From IMG/VR virus record IMGVR_UViG_3300044522_000743, positions 1 to 20,091 of that record: a DNA stretch of 20,091 nt; one strand, given 5' to 3'. Of this stretch, positions 14,771 through 20,091 are shown one piece after another. The position numbers were made by a program, and so were the translations under genes. Within the stretch, counting starts at the first letter, position 1; each line of letters opens with the position of its first letter. The notes beneath the pieces are model-generated. The model had not been told where the DNA came from, did not search any database, and worked only from the letters and a program-made list of their open reading frames with translations. This stretch comes from a virus.

Positions 14771-14931
14771 CGTTTTAGCTCCAGCATGCCCTGAACTGTC
14801 GCCGGACGCTTTGACCTGACCTCTTCGTAGGCCAGACGCTCTGCTTCGGGGCGAGGGATGTTACCCAGATACTCGATGATCGCGGAACGCTCTTCAAAGT
14901 GGTCGCGTTCACTCGGATTCAGCTTGAGCAT
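14767..14931 (-). CDS. 54-aa protein of unknown function
   Basis: ATG at 14931 has GGAAGGGGAAGG just upstream, inside the 3' end of the portal gene; the two genes overlap by 23 nt in different frames. A longer reading from 14976 has no comparable SD. The product (MLKLNPSERDHFEER...) is charged and probably a helical hairpin, with LAYEEVRSKRPATV near the end. The stop overlaps the next start as ATGA. Function unknown; placement suggests a small virion-assembly or connector factor. Confidence 0.6.
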   Translation of the reverse strand: MLKLNPSERDHFEERSAIIEYLGNIPRPEAERLAYEEVRSKRPATVQGMLELKR

Positions 14932-16525
14932 CGCCTTCCCCTTCCTGAGGTTGTTCAGGTGGCATAGGTGGTGCAAGTGGAGCCTGTGCAGCGGCCAGCA
15001 TGGCGTTTTCCTGCTGAATCAGCTGCATGGTCTGCTGAACCTTGGCAAACGCTTCATCGATAGGAATATTCAGGTCGTCGGCGATCATCTCGGCGCGACT
15101 CTTGAGATTGAAGTTAAGCTGGAACGAATCGTGAGCGTCACGTTCTGGGCCAGGACGATTCTTGGTCATGACTGGCCAGATCATCCGAAAGGACGTATCG
15201 AAGTCAGCCAGAGCAGCTTGGATCTCAGCTATCTGGTTCTCAACGTAGAACGCTCCCGCTTCATCCTGAGGCTGGGCGTTCATGAGCTGGGCGAGGCAGA
15301 CCGTGAGGCATTTCTTGGCAATGCGACGCTCAAAATACTCAAACTGACGCTGGCGAGCTTCGGCCCGTTCGATCAGGGGTAATTGCTCGGACATGATCGC
15401 CACGCCAGAGGTTCCGCCCTGCTGTTCCATGCGGATGGTCGAGGCAGGCACGCCCAGCATTTCGACGATGTGGTCGATGTAGGCGGTCAGGTCGTTCCAA
15501 TCGTAGGTGGTAAACGACAGGTCGGGGGCAAGGAAGTCGGCGATCGCATCCTTGCCGTTCATCATCATGTTGTCGGTGGTTTCCAGGCGGGTGTACTGGC
15601 CTGGTTTCTGGTCTCTGGGTAAATTCCAGTCCGCTTTGACGTTCTTGAGGATGCCCTTGGGTCGCCAGTGGGTTATCTGGTCGGCAATATCTGACAACCG
15701 GCGATTGACGTGCAGATTCAGGTGAGCCAGTTGCTGACCAACCCCTGAGACCCAGAACGAGTTGCGGGGCAACTCAAAGTGGACAAACTCAAACGGGACA
15801 GTTCCCAGATAGTTGGGCTGGGGATAGCCGAACTCTTCCTTCATGCCCTGAGTCATGTTGGTCGAGACGTTTTGAGTGCTTTGCACCATGGGAGTCGGCG
15901 AGGAATATTTGCTGACTTCCTCAGCCGTAAAAACCCGAGCGACCCGCTTTGGGCCGAAGTTGGAGAGTGTGGCGACGCACCATGGTTCCAGAGATTCATC
16001 AGACGTAAAGATCGGCACAAACTCGGACGAGTCCCAGAGCCGCATCTTGACGGGAACCCGATAGGCATCGACTCCATCGTTTGGCAGAAACTCGATCGCA
16101 GCAACATCGTTGATGTAGGTGGTACGATCGGCCATCTGCATGATGGAGTCGAAGTTGTTGGCCTTGTAGACCGAGTTGAGCATCTCGGTGGCAATAGGGT
16201 AGCCGTAGATCTCGCGAGTCGGCCCTTTGCGGTAAAGGTGGGTCGAGAGAACGTCGGCTGTCCGCCGCATGATCATGCTGAACCGGACGGCAGACTCTCT
16301 GGCTCTATCGCTGCCCAACCACTCCGCGATATAAGGGGCGAAGTTGCCGTCATAGCAGTCGCGGCAGATTCCGGCGATCGACAGGCGGGACTGGTCGTTC
16401 TGGAACCCTGACTCGATAGCTTCTTTCAGCTCATCAGGCGTGTCGGCAACCAGGACACGAGCCACCGCACCGATGTTTCGGCTTGGGTTGACAATCGGGG
16501 CGAACAGGTTGCCTAGAGTCAGCAT
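14909..16525 (-). CDS. Portal protein
   Basis: This 538-aa protein has portal-like organisation: an alpha/beta wing region (about 60-250), a conserved core with RNSFWVSGVGQQLAHLNLHVNRRLSDIADQI (255-285), GILKN, and a helix-rich region with ML-GVPASTIRME...GGTSGVAI (356-377). That GG-T/S-G motif plus long helix (about 380-415) is typical of phage portals forming the dodecameric DNA channel. The last 60 residues are Gln-rich coiled coil and Pro/Glu-rich. It follows the terminase closely, the usual order. The ATG at 16525 has AGGA 11 nt or less upstream, directly after the 22-nt motif. Confidence 0.85.
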   Translation of the reverse strand: MLTLGNLFAPIVNPSRNIGAVARVLVADTPDELKEAIESGFQNDQSRLSIAGICRDCYDGNFAPYIAEWLGSDRARESAVRFSMIMRRTADVLSTHLYRKGPTREIYGYPIATEMLNSVYKANNFDSIMQMADRTTYINDVAAIEFLPNDGVDAYRVPVKMRLWDSSEFVPIFTSDESLEPWCVATLSNFGPKRVARVFTAEEVSKYSSPTPMVQSTQNVSTNMTQGMKEEFGYPQPNYLGTVPFEFVHFELPRNSFWVSGVGQQLAHLNLHVNRRLSDIADQITHWRPKGILKNVKADWNLPRDQKPGQYTRLETTDNMMMNGKDAIADFLAPDLSFTTYDWNDLTAYIDHIVEMLGVPASTIRMEQQGGTSGVAIMSEQLPLIERAEARQRQFEYFERRIAKKCLTVCLAQLMNAQPQDEAGAFYVENQIAEIQAALADFDTSFRMIWPVMTKNRPGPERDAHDSFQLNFNLKSRAEMIADDLNIPIDEAFAKVQQTMQLIQQENAMLAAAQAPLAPPMPPEQPQEGEGDAQAESE

Positions 16526-16536
16526 GGACTGGAGTC

Positions 16537-16558
16537 CTAAGTGTTTTGGTCAATACCA
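16537..16558 (-). promoter_or_regulatory. Copy of the 22-nt motif upstream of the portal gene
   Basis: On the coding strand it reads TGGTATTGACC, AAA, ACACTTAG and ends 11 nt before the portal ATG. The last seven codons of the preceding 81-aa gene (G-I-D-Q-N-T-stop) overlap it, so it does double duty as coding sequence. It shares 15 invariant positions with 6694-6715 and 18939-18960. The preceding bases add an inverted repeat CAATA/TATTG around CTGG. Confidence 0.45.
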
Positions 16559-16782
16559 GTATTGCAGTTATCGGCATCACCGTCAATAAGTTTTCCATAC
16601 ATAACCCCTTCCTCTTCCATGTACTGATACTCGTCCATGGTCGGGCCAGGGCAGGGGCATTCTTCGGTATATTCGTAGCCGCACGGGCAAACGTCGATTC
16701 CGTGGCGGTAATTGCAGTCTAGGTAGAAGACGACAGGTATCCAGCCATCAGGACGGACAGGTTTCCGGCAGTTTACAGGCAT
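16537..16782 (-). CDS. Cysteine-rich 81-aa protein, possible zinc-binding
   Basis: ATG at 16782 has AAGGA 7 nt upstream, 9 nt after the terminase stop. The protein has seven cysteines, with the cluster C32-P-C34-G and C42-P-C44 spaced like a zinc ribbon or knuckle, and C5 and C23 upstream. Acidic residues dominate the C-terminal half (MDEYQYMEEEG, DGDAD). It sits between terminase and portal, where small accessory packaging or regulatory proteins occur in some phages. Metal binding is inferred from cysteine spacing only; no family recognised. Confidence 0.65.
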   Translation of the reverse strand: MPVNCRKPVRPDGWIPVVFYLDCNYRHGIDVCPCGYEYTEECPCPGPTMDEYQYMEEEGVMYGKLIDGDADNCNTGIDQNT

Positions 16783-16791
16783 TGCAAGTCC

Positions 16792-18186
16792 TTAATCTAC
16801 ATAGGCAAAGGATTGGGCCAGGCAGTCGGCCAGGTCGGGGGAATGTCCAAGCATGTTGACGACCTCGTCCTTGTCGGTAATACCAAGGGCATCGGTAGGG
16901 CCGAGGACGTAGCGGATGGCCATCAGTTCGCGTTTAAGCGATGGCATGAGCTGCTGGGGGATAGAAAATGGCCGGAACCAAGTGCCATTTGGGTCGAATC
17001 GGCTCCGGCACATCCAGTAGGCGTAGGAACGCATGTTGCGGAACTGTTTGTTGGCAGGGCGACCGCCCATGAAAGGGGTTGGGTTGTGGATACCGATCGA
17101 GCGGAGCCGGAATGCAAAGTCAGCCCCGATACCAGCGGAGTCGAAGGTGATCCGGTGATCGGAAACGTCCCACTGACGCTTGAATTCGAAGGCTTTCCAG
17201 GCAGTTTGCTCGAGAGAGGCGGTATTGGATTCCCAGTAGGTGATGATCCCGTTATCGTCGCGGACGATGACCACAGAGCGGTCTCCTCCTCCGCCCGTGC
17301 CAAGGTCGATGGCGATCCGTTTAGGCCCACCCTGGACGTGTGGAGTGCGTTCGCAGGGGAACATCCAGTCGAGTGGGATCAGCGAGGCGGAATCTGCCTC
17401 GGGGAACTCGGCCTTGATGTGGGGTTTCCACCAGAGCGAGCCTTCGCCCCATTCCCGCTTCATCTTTTCGAGCCAGCCCTTGGATGCCATACCTCGGGCG
17501 GAGTGTTCGACGGAGATGTCGGGGGAGTCGGTGGACGGGATCTTGATCAGGCTGACCTTCTTGTCGGGCATGGACATCTGCCGCATGCACCGCTCGTAGA
17601 AAACGCCGTCCGGACGGAGCGGGTTTCCGATCAGGAGAGTTCTGTGAGGTGCGAGGGAGTCGAGAGCCTCGTAGATCTCGCGATCGACACCGGACGCCTC
17701 ATCGACGATGAATGCCAGATTGCCAGCGTGGTGACCAGAGAGGCGTTCTTTCTTCTTGGTGGAGTAAGCCAGCACCCACCAGTCCTCGGCGATCTCGATC
17801 TTCATTGGCTGTTTGTAAACTCTTGCTTTCGGGAAGAGTTTGTAGGGGCATTCATGAAAGGCCTTGAGTATGTACGACCAACAGACTTCCTTGAGCTGGG
17901 TCTCAGAGGGAGCCGTGACGATGACTTTGCTGTTCTTGTGGTACATCAAGTACCAGAGAACGAGAGCGGCCACAGAAAAGGACTTGCCAACAGAGTTTCC
18001 TGCCATGCAGAGTGTGGTCTCTGAGGTACGGAAGCTCTCGGCAAGGTCTGCCTGTTTGCTCCAGAAAGGAGGTCTACCGAGGACGACTTTGTTGAACCGC
18101 GAGATAGAGTTACGGCAGGGGTCGTATTCGTTGAGCAGCCAAGGCGGGGTCGGCTTGGAGATCATGAAGTCGGCGGAGACTTTCAA
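16792..18186 (-). CDS. terL: Terminase large subunit (DNA-packaging ATPase and nuclease)
   Basis: I chose TTG at 18186: AGAGGA lies 6 nt upstream and the start overlaps the upstream stop (TTGA). A TTG at 18231 and an ATG at 18222 lack an SD. The 464-aa product has Walker A AGNSVGKS (62-69), Walker B FIVDEA (D162, E163), the coupling motif LLIGNP (184-189), and an RNase-H-like nuclease with IAIDLG (D294), TFDSAG (D349) and the C-terminal SPDLADCLAQSFAY (D451/D454). Both halves are intact, so it should power DNA translocation and cut the genome concatemer. Small terminase is upstream, portal downstream. Confidence 0.95.
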   Translation of the reverse strand: MKVSADFMISKPTPPWLLNEYDPCRNSISRFNKVVLGRPPFWSKQADLAESFRTSETTLCMAGNSVGKSFSVAALVLWYLMYHKNSKVIVTAPSETQLKEVCWSYILKAFHECPYKLFPKARVYKQPMKIEIAEDWWVLAYSTKKKERLSGHHAGNLAFIVDEASGVDREIYEALDSLAPHRTLLIGNPLRPDGVFYERCMRQMSMPDKKVSLIKIPSTDSPDISVEHSARGMASKGWLEKMKREWGEGSLWWKPHIKAEFPEADSASLIPLDWMFPCERTPHVQGGPKRIAIDLGTGGGGDRSVVIVRDDNGIITYWESNTASLEQTAWKAFEFKRQWDVSDHRITFDSAGIGADFAFRLRSIGIHNPTPFMGGRPANKQFRNMRSYAYWMCRSRFDPNGTWFRPFSIPQQLMPSLKRELMAIRYVLGPTDALGITDKDEVVNMLGHSPDLADCLAQSFAYVD

Positions 18187-18425
18187 GAGATGTCCTCTTG
18201 GGATAAACGCTCGTCCATCCATTCGATACAAGCGGCCTTAGACTCTTTGATGCAGTCGAAGTACCCGTGTGCTATGGGGAGATCGGCGTGACATTCTGGG
18301 TTTATACGCAGGACAAATATTGAGTACTTTTCTTCGCCGCTACAAAGATACACAGATGCCCGCCAATCGCCTTTGGTAAGTCTCCAGGATTTGCCATCAA
18401 TCGTACACCAGTTCTGGGCAATCAT
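18183..18425 (-). CDS. 80-aa protein of unknown function within the terminase operon
   Basis: The start overlaps the small-terminase stop as ATGA, with AGGAG 8 nt upstream; the stop overlaps the large-terminase start. The protein is mixed alpha/beta with five cysteines (7, 28, 45, 57, 66), two of them in the C-terminal helix IKESKAACIEWMDERL. A gene between the two terminase genes and coupled to both suggests a packaging accessory or a small immunity/host-takeover protein hitchhiking in the operon. No family recognised. Confidence 0.65.
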   Translation of the reverse strand: MIAQNWCTIDGKSWRLTKGDWRASVYLCSGEEKYSIFVLRINPECHADLPIAHGYFDCIKESKAACIEWMDERLSQEDIS

Positions 18426-18817
18426 TCTTCTGGCTCCTGAGGTGAGATATCGATGTATTCGATGGATGGCATGGGTGTATCCGAGACGATCGGCCCCTGA
18501 TCCGGCCCATCTGCCAGTGAGTAGGCGATGTTCTTTTCCAGTGAGGAGAGGAGGTCGAACTTCTCCCGCTGGAGTTCTGCGTAATCGACAGCGATGGCGT
18601 TCTTGATGTTGGAGTTGGACATCTCCAGCTGCACCCGTGTGGCGGTCATAACGTCCTTAGGCGAGAAAATGTTGTCGGCATTTTCTACGATGCGAGCTAT
18701 AGTCTGTGCAGACTTGATCTTCTGTTCATGAGTGACAGGCCAATCTTCCCTGATGGCCTTGCGGAGCATGGAGAGTATCTCCCTGGCCGGAATGCCGTCG
18801 ACGTTCCCTTGACCCAT
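18422..18817 (-). CDS. Putative terminase small subunit
   Basis: The ATG at 18817 has GGGAAAGGGGAAG directly upstream, so the 131-aa form is preferred over the 157-aa reading from 18895. The N-terminal half is helical and charged (about residues 8-60, EILSMLRKAIREDWPVTHEQ and QTIARIVENADNIFSPKDV), compatible with a helix-turn-helix DNA-binding domain. A helix at 70-100 may mediate oligomers, and the tail (PDQGPIVSDTPMP...) is flexible and acidic. Size, composition and position two genes before the large terminase point to the pac/cos-recognising subunit. No direct family motif was identified. Confidence 0.6.
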   Translation of the reverse strand: MGQGNVDGIPAREILSMLRKAIREDWPVTHEQKIKSAQTIARIVENADNIFSPKDVMTATRVQLEMSNSNIKNAIAVDYAELQREKFDLLSSLEKNIAYSLADGPDQGPIVSDTPMPSIEYIDISPQEPEE

Positions 18818-18938
18818 GTCTTCCCCTTTCCCTCTAAGGACTTGAGATTCTTTTGGAAGTACCCTATTGCGGAACAGGAAGTTCACGTTTACCATAGGTA
18901 TGGGTTGGCCGGATGCATGGGGTACACCCAGTGGCCAC

Positions 18939-18960
18939 CAGTATTGACCCGCACACTTAG
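18939..18960 (+). promoter_or_regulatory. Copy of the 22-nt motif, opposite orientation
   Basis: The plus strand reads CAGTATTGACC, CGC, ACACTTAG. It matches the portal copy at 17 of 22 positions, with the long half-sites GTATTGACC and ACACTTAG identical. Its 3' end merges with a palindrome ACACT-T-AGTGT (18953-18963) that overlaps the -10 of the candidate promoter. It points away from the small-terminase gene, unlike the other copies, so an operator rather than a directional promoter is a possibility. Confidence 0.4.
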
Positions 18961-18987
18961 TGTAAAAGTTTCCCAGGTAATTTACAA
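18959..18987 (-). promoter_or_regulatory. Candidate sigma70-type promoter for the packaging operon
   Basis: On the coding strand TTGTAA (18987-18982) and TACACT (18964-18959) are separated by 17 nt. Each matches the consensus at four of six positions. It lies about 140 nt upstream of the small-terminase start. It is a modest match and would be expected to occur by chance now and then; its position after a terminator-like hairpin is the main support. Confidence 0.3.
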
Positions 18988-19137
18988 GCCAAAGCCAAAG
19001 CCTTGTTGTTGTTCTTGATGCTGAACAAACTCAGGAAAACGACAACAAGCGGTTTCCAGAAAACGGTCAATAAAAAAAATCGCCACCACCCGCTACAGGT
19101 CAGTGAGCCGATTACGGAAAATCGTGAATATCCAGAA

Positions 19138-19165
19138 GGGGGTGTGGCAGGGGGCCCACACCTCC
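19138..19165. repeat. GC-rich inverted repeat in the non-coding region
   Basis: GGGGGTGTGG (19138-19147) pairs with CCACACCTCC (19156-19165): nine Watson-Crick pairs and one G-U, loop of 8 nt. It abuts a second stem, CCCACTT (19164-19170) with AAGTGGG (19188-19194), which shares bases with it, so the two are mutually exclusive at the junction. Either could act as an RNA hairpin or a protein-binding site. Confidence 0.6.
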
Positions 19166-19209
19166 CACTTGCTGATGGTCAAGCGGGAAGTGGGTCGGCG
19201 TCCAGTGGA

Positions 19210-19229
19210 ATATAACCGTCCAGTTATAT
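19210..19229. repeat. AT-rich inverted repeat ATATAAC / GTTATAT
   Basis: Perfect 7-bp arms (19210-19216 and 19223-19229) around CGTCCA. A competing stem pairs ACCGTC (19215-19220) with GACGGT (19237-19242). The symmetric AT-rich arms resemble an operator more than an RNA terminator, as no T-run follows on either strand. Confidence 0.5.
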
Positions 19230-19253
19230 AAGCCTAGACGGTGAAGGAGCGGG

Positions 19254-19283
19254 AAAAAGGGAAAGTGTGCTAGAGTGTCACAC
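19254..19283 (-). terminator. Weak intrinsic terminator after the small AT-rich genes
   Basis: On the coding strand, 7 nt past the stop of the 107-aa gene, GTGTG and CACAC (19283-19279 and 19269-19265) form a 5-bp stem with a 9-nt loop. It is followed by TTTCCCTTTTT. The stem is short and the tract is interrupted by C, so termination would be partial. Confidence 0.35.
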
Positions 19284-19290
19284 ATCGACG

Positions 19291-19614
19291 TTATTCACTA
19301 AAGCCTTTTAGCTTGATACGATTCATAGGCTTTAGTGCATTATCTACCATACTCTCCGCGATTTCGTTCCAATCCACTTTAGAAAGTGAATAGGTAATCA
19401 GGTCCAACAAGACACCGTCAAGCCTTTTAGCTTTATCGTTATGATCACGTTCGATTACGTTTTCTAGGCTAGCGATTAATTCGGAACGTGTATCACCTGT
19501 ATTGATGATACGTTCCAAGTATTCTTTATAATACAGGTATGTATCATAATCGTTTTGAATATGAATCCATACGTTCCAAGTTTCCTTGGAATTCCACCCG
19601 TTATACTCTACCAT
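19291..19614 (-). CDS. 107-aa protein with NGWxxxETWNV signature (DUF7249-like)
   Basis: ATG at 19614 has AAAGGA 7 nt upstream and starts 4 nt after the previous stop. The product begins MVEYNGWNSKETWNVWIHIQND, the signature of a family of small proteins common in phages and some microbes (I recall the name DUF7249; not verified). A helical remainder (about 23-100) with many acidic and basic residues follows. No known biochemical function. It lies in a small AT-rich cluster upstream of the packaging genes, the type of place where early or host-interaction genes are found. Confidence 0.75.
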   Translation of the reverse strand: MVEYNGWNSKETWNVWIHIQNDYDTYLYYKEYLERIINTGDTRSELIASLENVIERDHNDKAKRLDGVLLDLITYSLSKVDWNEIAESMVDNALKPMNRIKLKGFSE

Positions 19615-19618
19615 GTTA

Positions 19619-19750
19619 TCATCCTTTTTTCTTGTTTGTTGTTGGCGTTGTTGCCATTGTACTTACCGATTGAATACGTTCGATCGTAGCCAATTGTGCC
19701 GATATGAACTCGACTAGATCGGCTAGTTGTTGTTGCGTTAATGTGATCAT
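19619..19750 (-). CDS. 43-aa small protein, unknown
   Basis: ATG at 19750 with AGGA 8 nt upstream; the frame ends 4 nt before the next ATG and its last codons supply that gene's Shine-Dalgarno (AAAAAAGGATGA). The peptide is MITLTQQQLADLVEFISAQL..., an amphipathic helix with a Thr/Lys tail (TTPTTNKKKG). It is too short for family recognition. Fit between two genes, SD and coupling make it credible, but conservation would be needed to be sure. Confidence 0.5.
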   Translation of the reverse strand: MITLTQQQLADLVEFISAQLATIERIQSVSTMATTPTTNKKKG

Positions 19751-19797
19751 GTGTGGTGTCCTATAGGCCAAAAAAAGACTTTTGAAAGAAACGACGA

Positions 19798-20061
19798 TTA
19801 TTCATCATCATCATCATCAGGGAATTCAACGTACGTTTCTATAGCATCCTTCACATGGTCATATGCCATATTTTCAGACTCTACTTGTGACTCAGACCAC
19901 ATTAGACCGGGTTTAAAATCGCTAGTTGATAGCATTCTGTATAGTTGAGAGTTTTGGCCACTATGATTTAATGCACAATATGCATGAATAGCCTCATAGC
20001 ATTCCTCGTAGTCAAAATCGTGCATTCTTGTCATATGATCGGCAATGTCATCAATCGTCAT
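19798..20061 (-). CDS. 87-aa acidic protein, unknown
   Basis: I chose ATG at 20061 because AAGGA lies 7 nt upstream. TTG at 20067 would leave no room for the SD, and the frame also stays open to the window edge, so a longer form cannot be fully excluded. The protein is acidic and helical, with paired aromatic and acidic residues (DFDYEECYEAIHAY) and a terminal PDDDDDE. The Asp run comes from six TCA repeats on the plus strand (19802-19819), a potential slippage site. No family recognised. It heads a three-gene AT-rich cluster. Confidence 0.65.
   Translation of the reverse strand: MTIDDIADHMTRMHDFDYEECYEAIHAYCALNHSGQNSQLYRMLSTSDFKPGLMWSESQVESENMAYDHVKDAIETYVEFPDDDDDE
19802..19819. repeat. (TCA)6 trinucleotide repeat
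   Basis: Six perfect TCA units on the plus strand lie at the 3' end of the 87-aa gene, where they encode an Asp run. Copy-number change would alter only the acidic tail length. Confidence 0.8.
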
Positions 20062-20091
20062 TGTCAATTCCTTTTCATGTAGTTGTTTGTG

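Larger units (their letters stand above)
18818..19290. other. ~470-bp non-coding region rich in inverted repeats
   Basis: No reading frame with a convincing SD covers this stretch; the plus-strand frames here lack one. It holds, in coding-strand order, a terminator-like hairpin (19254-19283), an ATATAAC...GTTATAT repeat (19210-19229), two GC-rich stems (19164-19194 and 19138-19165), a run of eight T on the coding strand (19079-19072), a candidate promoter (18987-18959) and an inverted copy of the 22-nt motif (18939-18960). It separates the AT-rich small genes from the packaging genes and is a reasonable place for a promoter, a packaging site or an origin. Confidence 0.7.

Noticed and set aside
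15779-16411. A 210-aa plus-strand frame opposite the portal gene
   Set aside because: Fully antisense to the portal, no SD, and composition typical of a mirrored coding strand.
16813-18024. A 403-aa open frame on the plus strand opposite the terminase
   Set aside because: It lies fully antisense to the large terminase, whose Walker and nuclease motifs are intact. The translation has no recognisable domain and no SD. It is a GC-driven shadow frame.
18422-18895. Longer 157-aa start of the small terminase
   Set aside because: The upstream start has no SD, while the internal ATG at 18817 is preceded by a very strong one.
19072-19079. Run of eight T on the coding strand as an intrinsic terminator
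   Set aside because: No stable stem lies immediately before it; the nearest GC-rich stems end about 60 nt upstream.
19003-19215. A 70-aa plus-strand frame in the non-coding region
   Set aside because: No Shine-Dalgarno, non-ATG start in a TTG repeat, low-complexity C-terminus, and it runs through the inverted repeats. It is the only sizeable frame there but not credible.

Overview
The window is a piece of a tailed double-stranded DNA phage or prophage (class Caudoviricetes) infecting a bacterium. The evidence is a complete large terminase, a portal protein, a scaffold-like protein and a major capsid protein, together with tail-fibre and LamG-type adhesion proteins. All supported genes lie on the minus strand, so transcription runs from high to low coordinates. 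They are tightly packed with 1-4 nt start/stop overlaps (ATGA, GTGA, TTGA, TGATG) and strong Shine-Dalgarno sites, some extended (GGAGGTGATC), so the host is a bacterium with ordinary SD-led translation. The host phylum cannot be read from the window. No integrase, tRNA, CRISPR array, tape measure or tail-tube gene is visible, which fits a short-tailed (podovirus-like) particle better than a long-tailed one.

Layout in the direction of transcription. (1) 20061-19291: three small AT-rich genes, one of them recognisable by an NGW...ETWNV signature, ending in a terminator-like hairpin. (2) 19290-18818: about 470 bp without a credible gene, holding several inverted repeats, a candidate promoter and a copy of a recurrent motif. 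(3) 18817-14909: packaging and portal module (putative small terminase, an unknown 80-aa protein, large terminase, a Cys-rich 81-aa protein, portal). (4) 14931-9561: adhesion module (three small proteins, a 620-aa tail-fibre protein, a 701-aa protein with three LamG-like repeats, and a 191-aa possible assembly factor). (5) 9561-7635: small membrane or secreted proteins that look like a lysis or envelope cassette, interrupted by three tandem hairpins. (6) 7638-6725: a papain-like cysteine peptidase with complete catalytic residues, then a 36-aa lysine-rich peptide. (7) 6677-2325: a 506-aa Pro/Gly-rich protein and a 940-aa mostly disordered or helical protein, probably internal or accessory virion proteins. 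(8) 2261-1: scaffold-like protein, major capsid protein and the start of a further gene that runs off the window.

The most unusual points are as follows. A shared 22-nt motif (GTATTGRCC, 3 variable bases, ACAMTTAG) lies upstream of the portal and the 506-aa gene, and inverted ahead of the small terminase gene. A 97-nt run of three near-contiguous hairpins lies inside the membrane-protein cassette. A C1A cysteine peptidase is translationally coupled to a secreted, cysteine-free thioredoxin-like protein, with no recognisable endolysin or prohead protease. Adhesion and lysis-like genes sit between portal and capsid. All functional statements come from reading the sequence; no database search was done.
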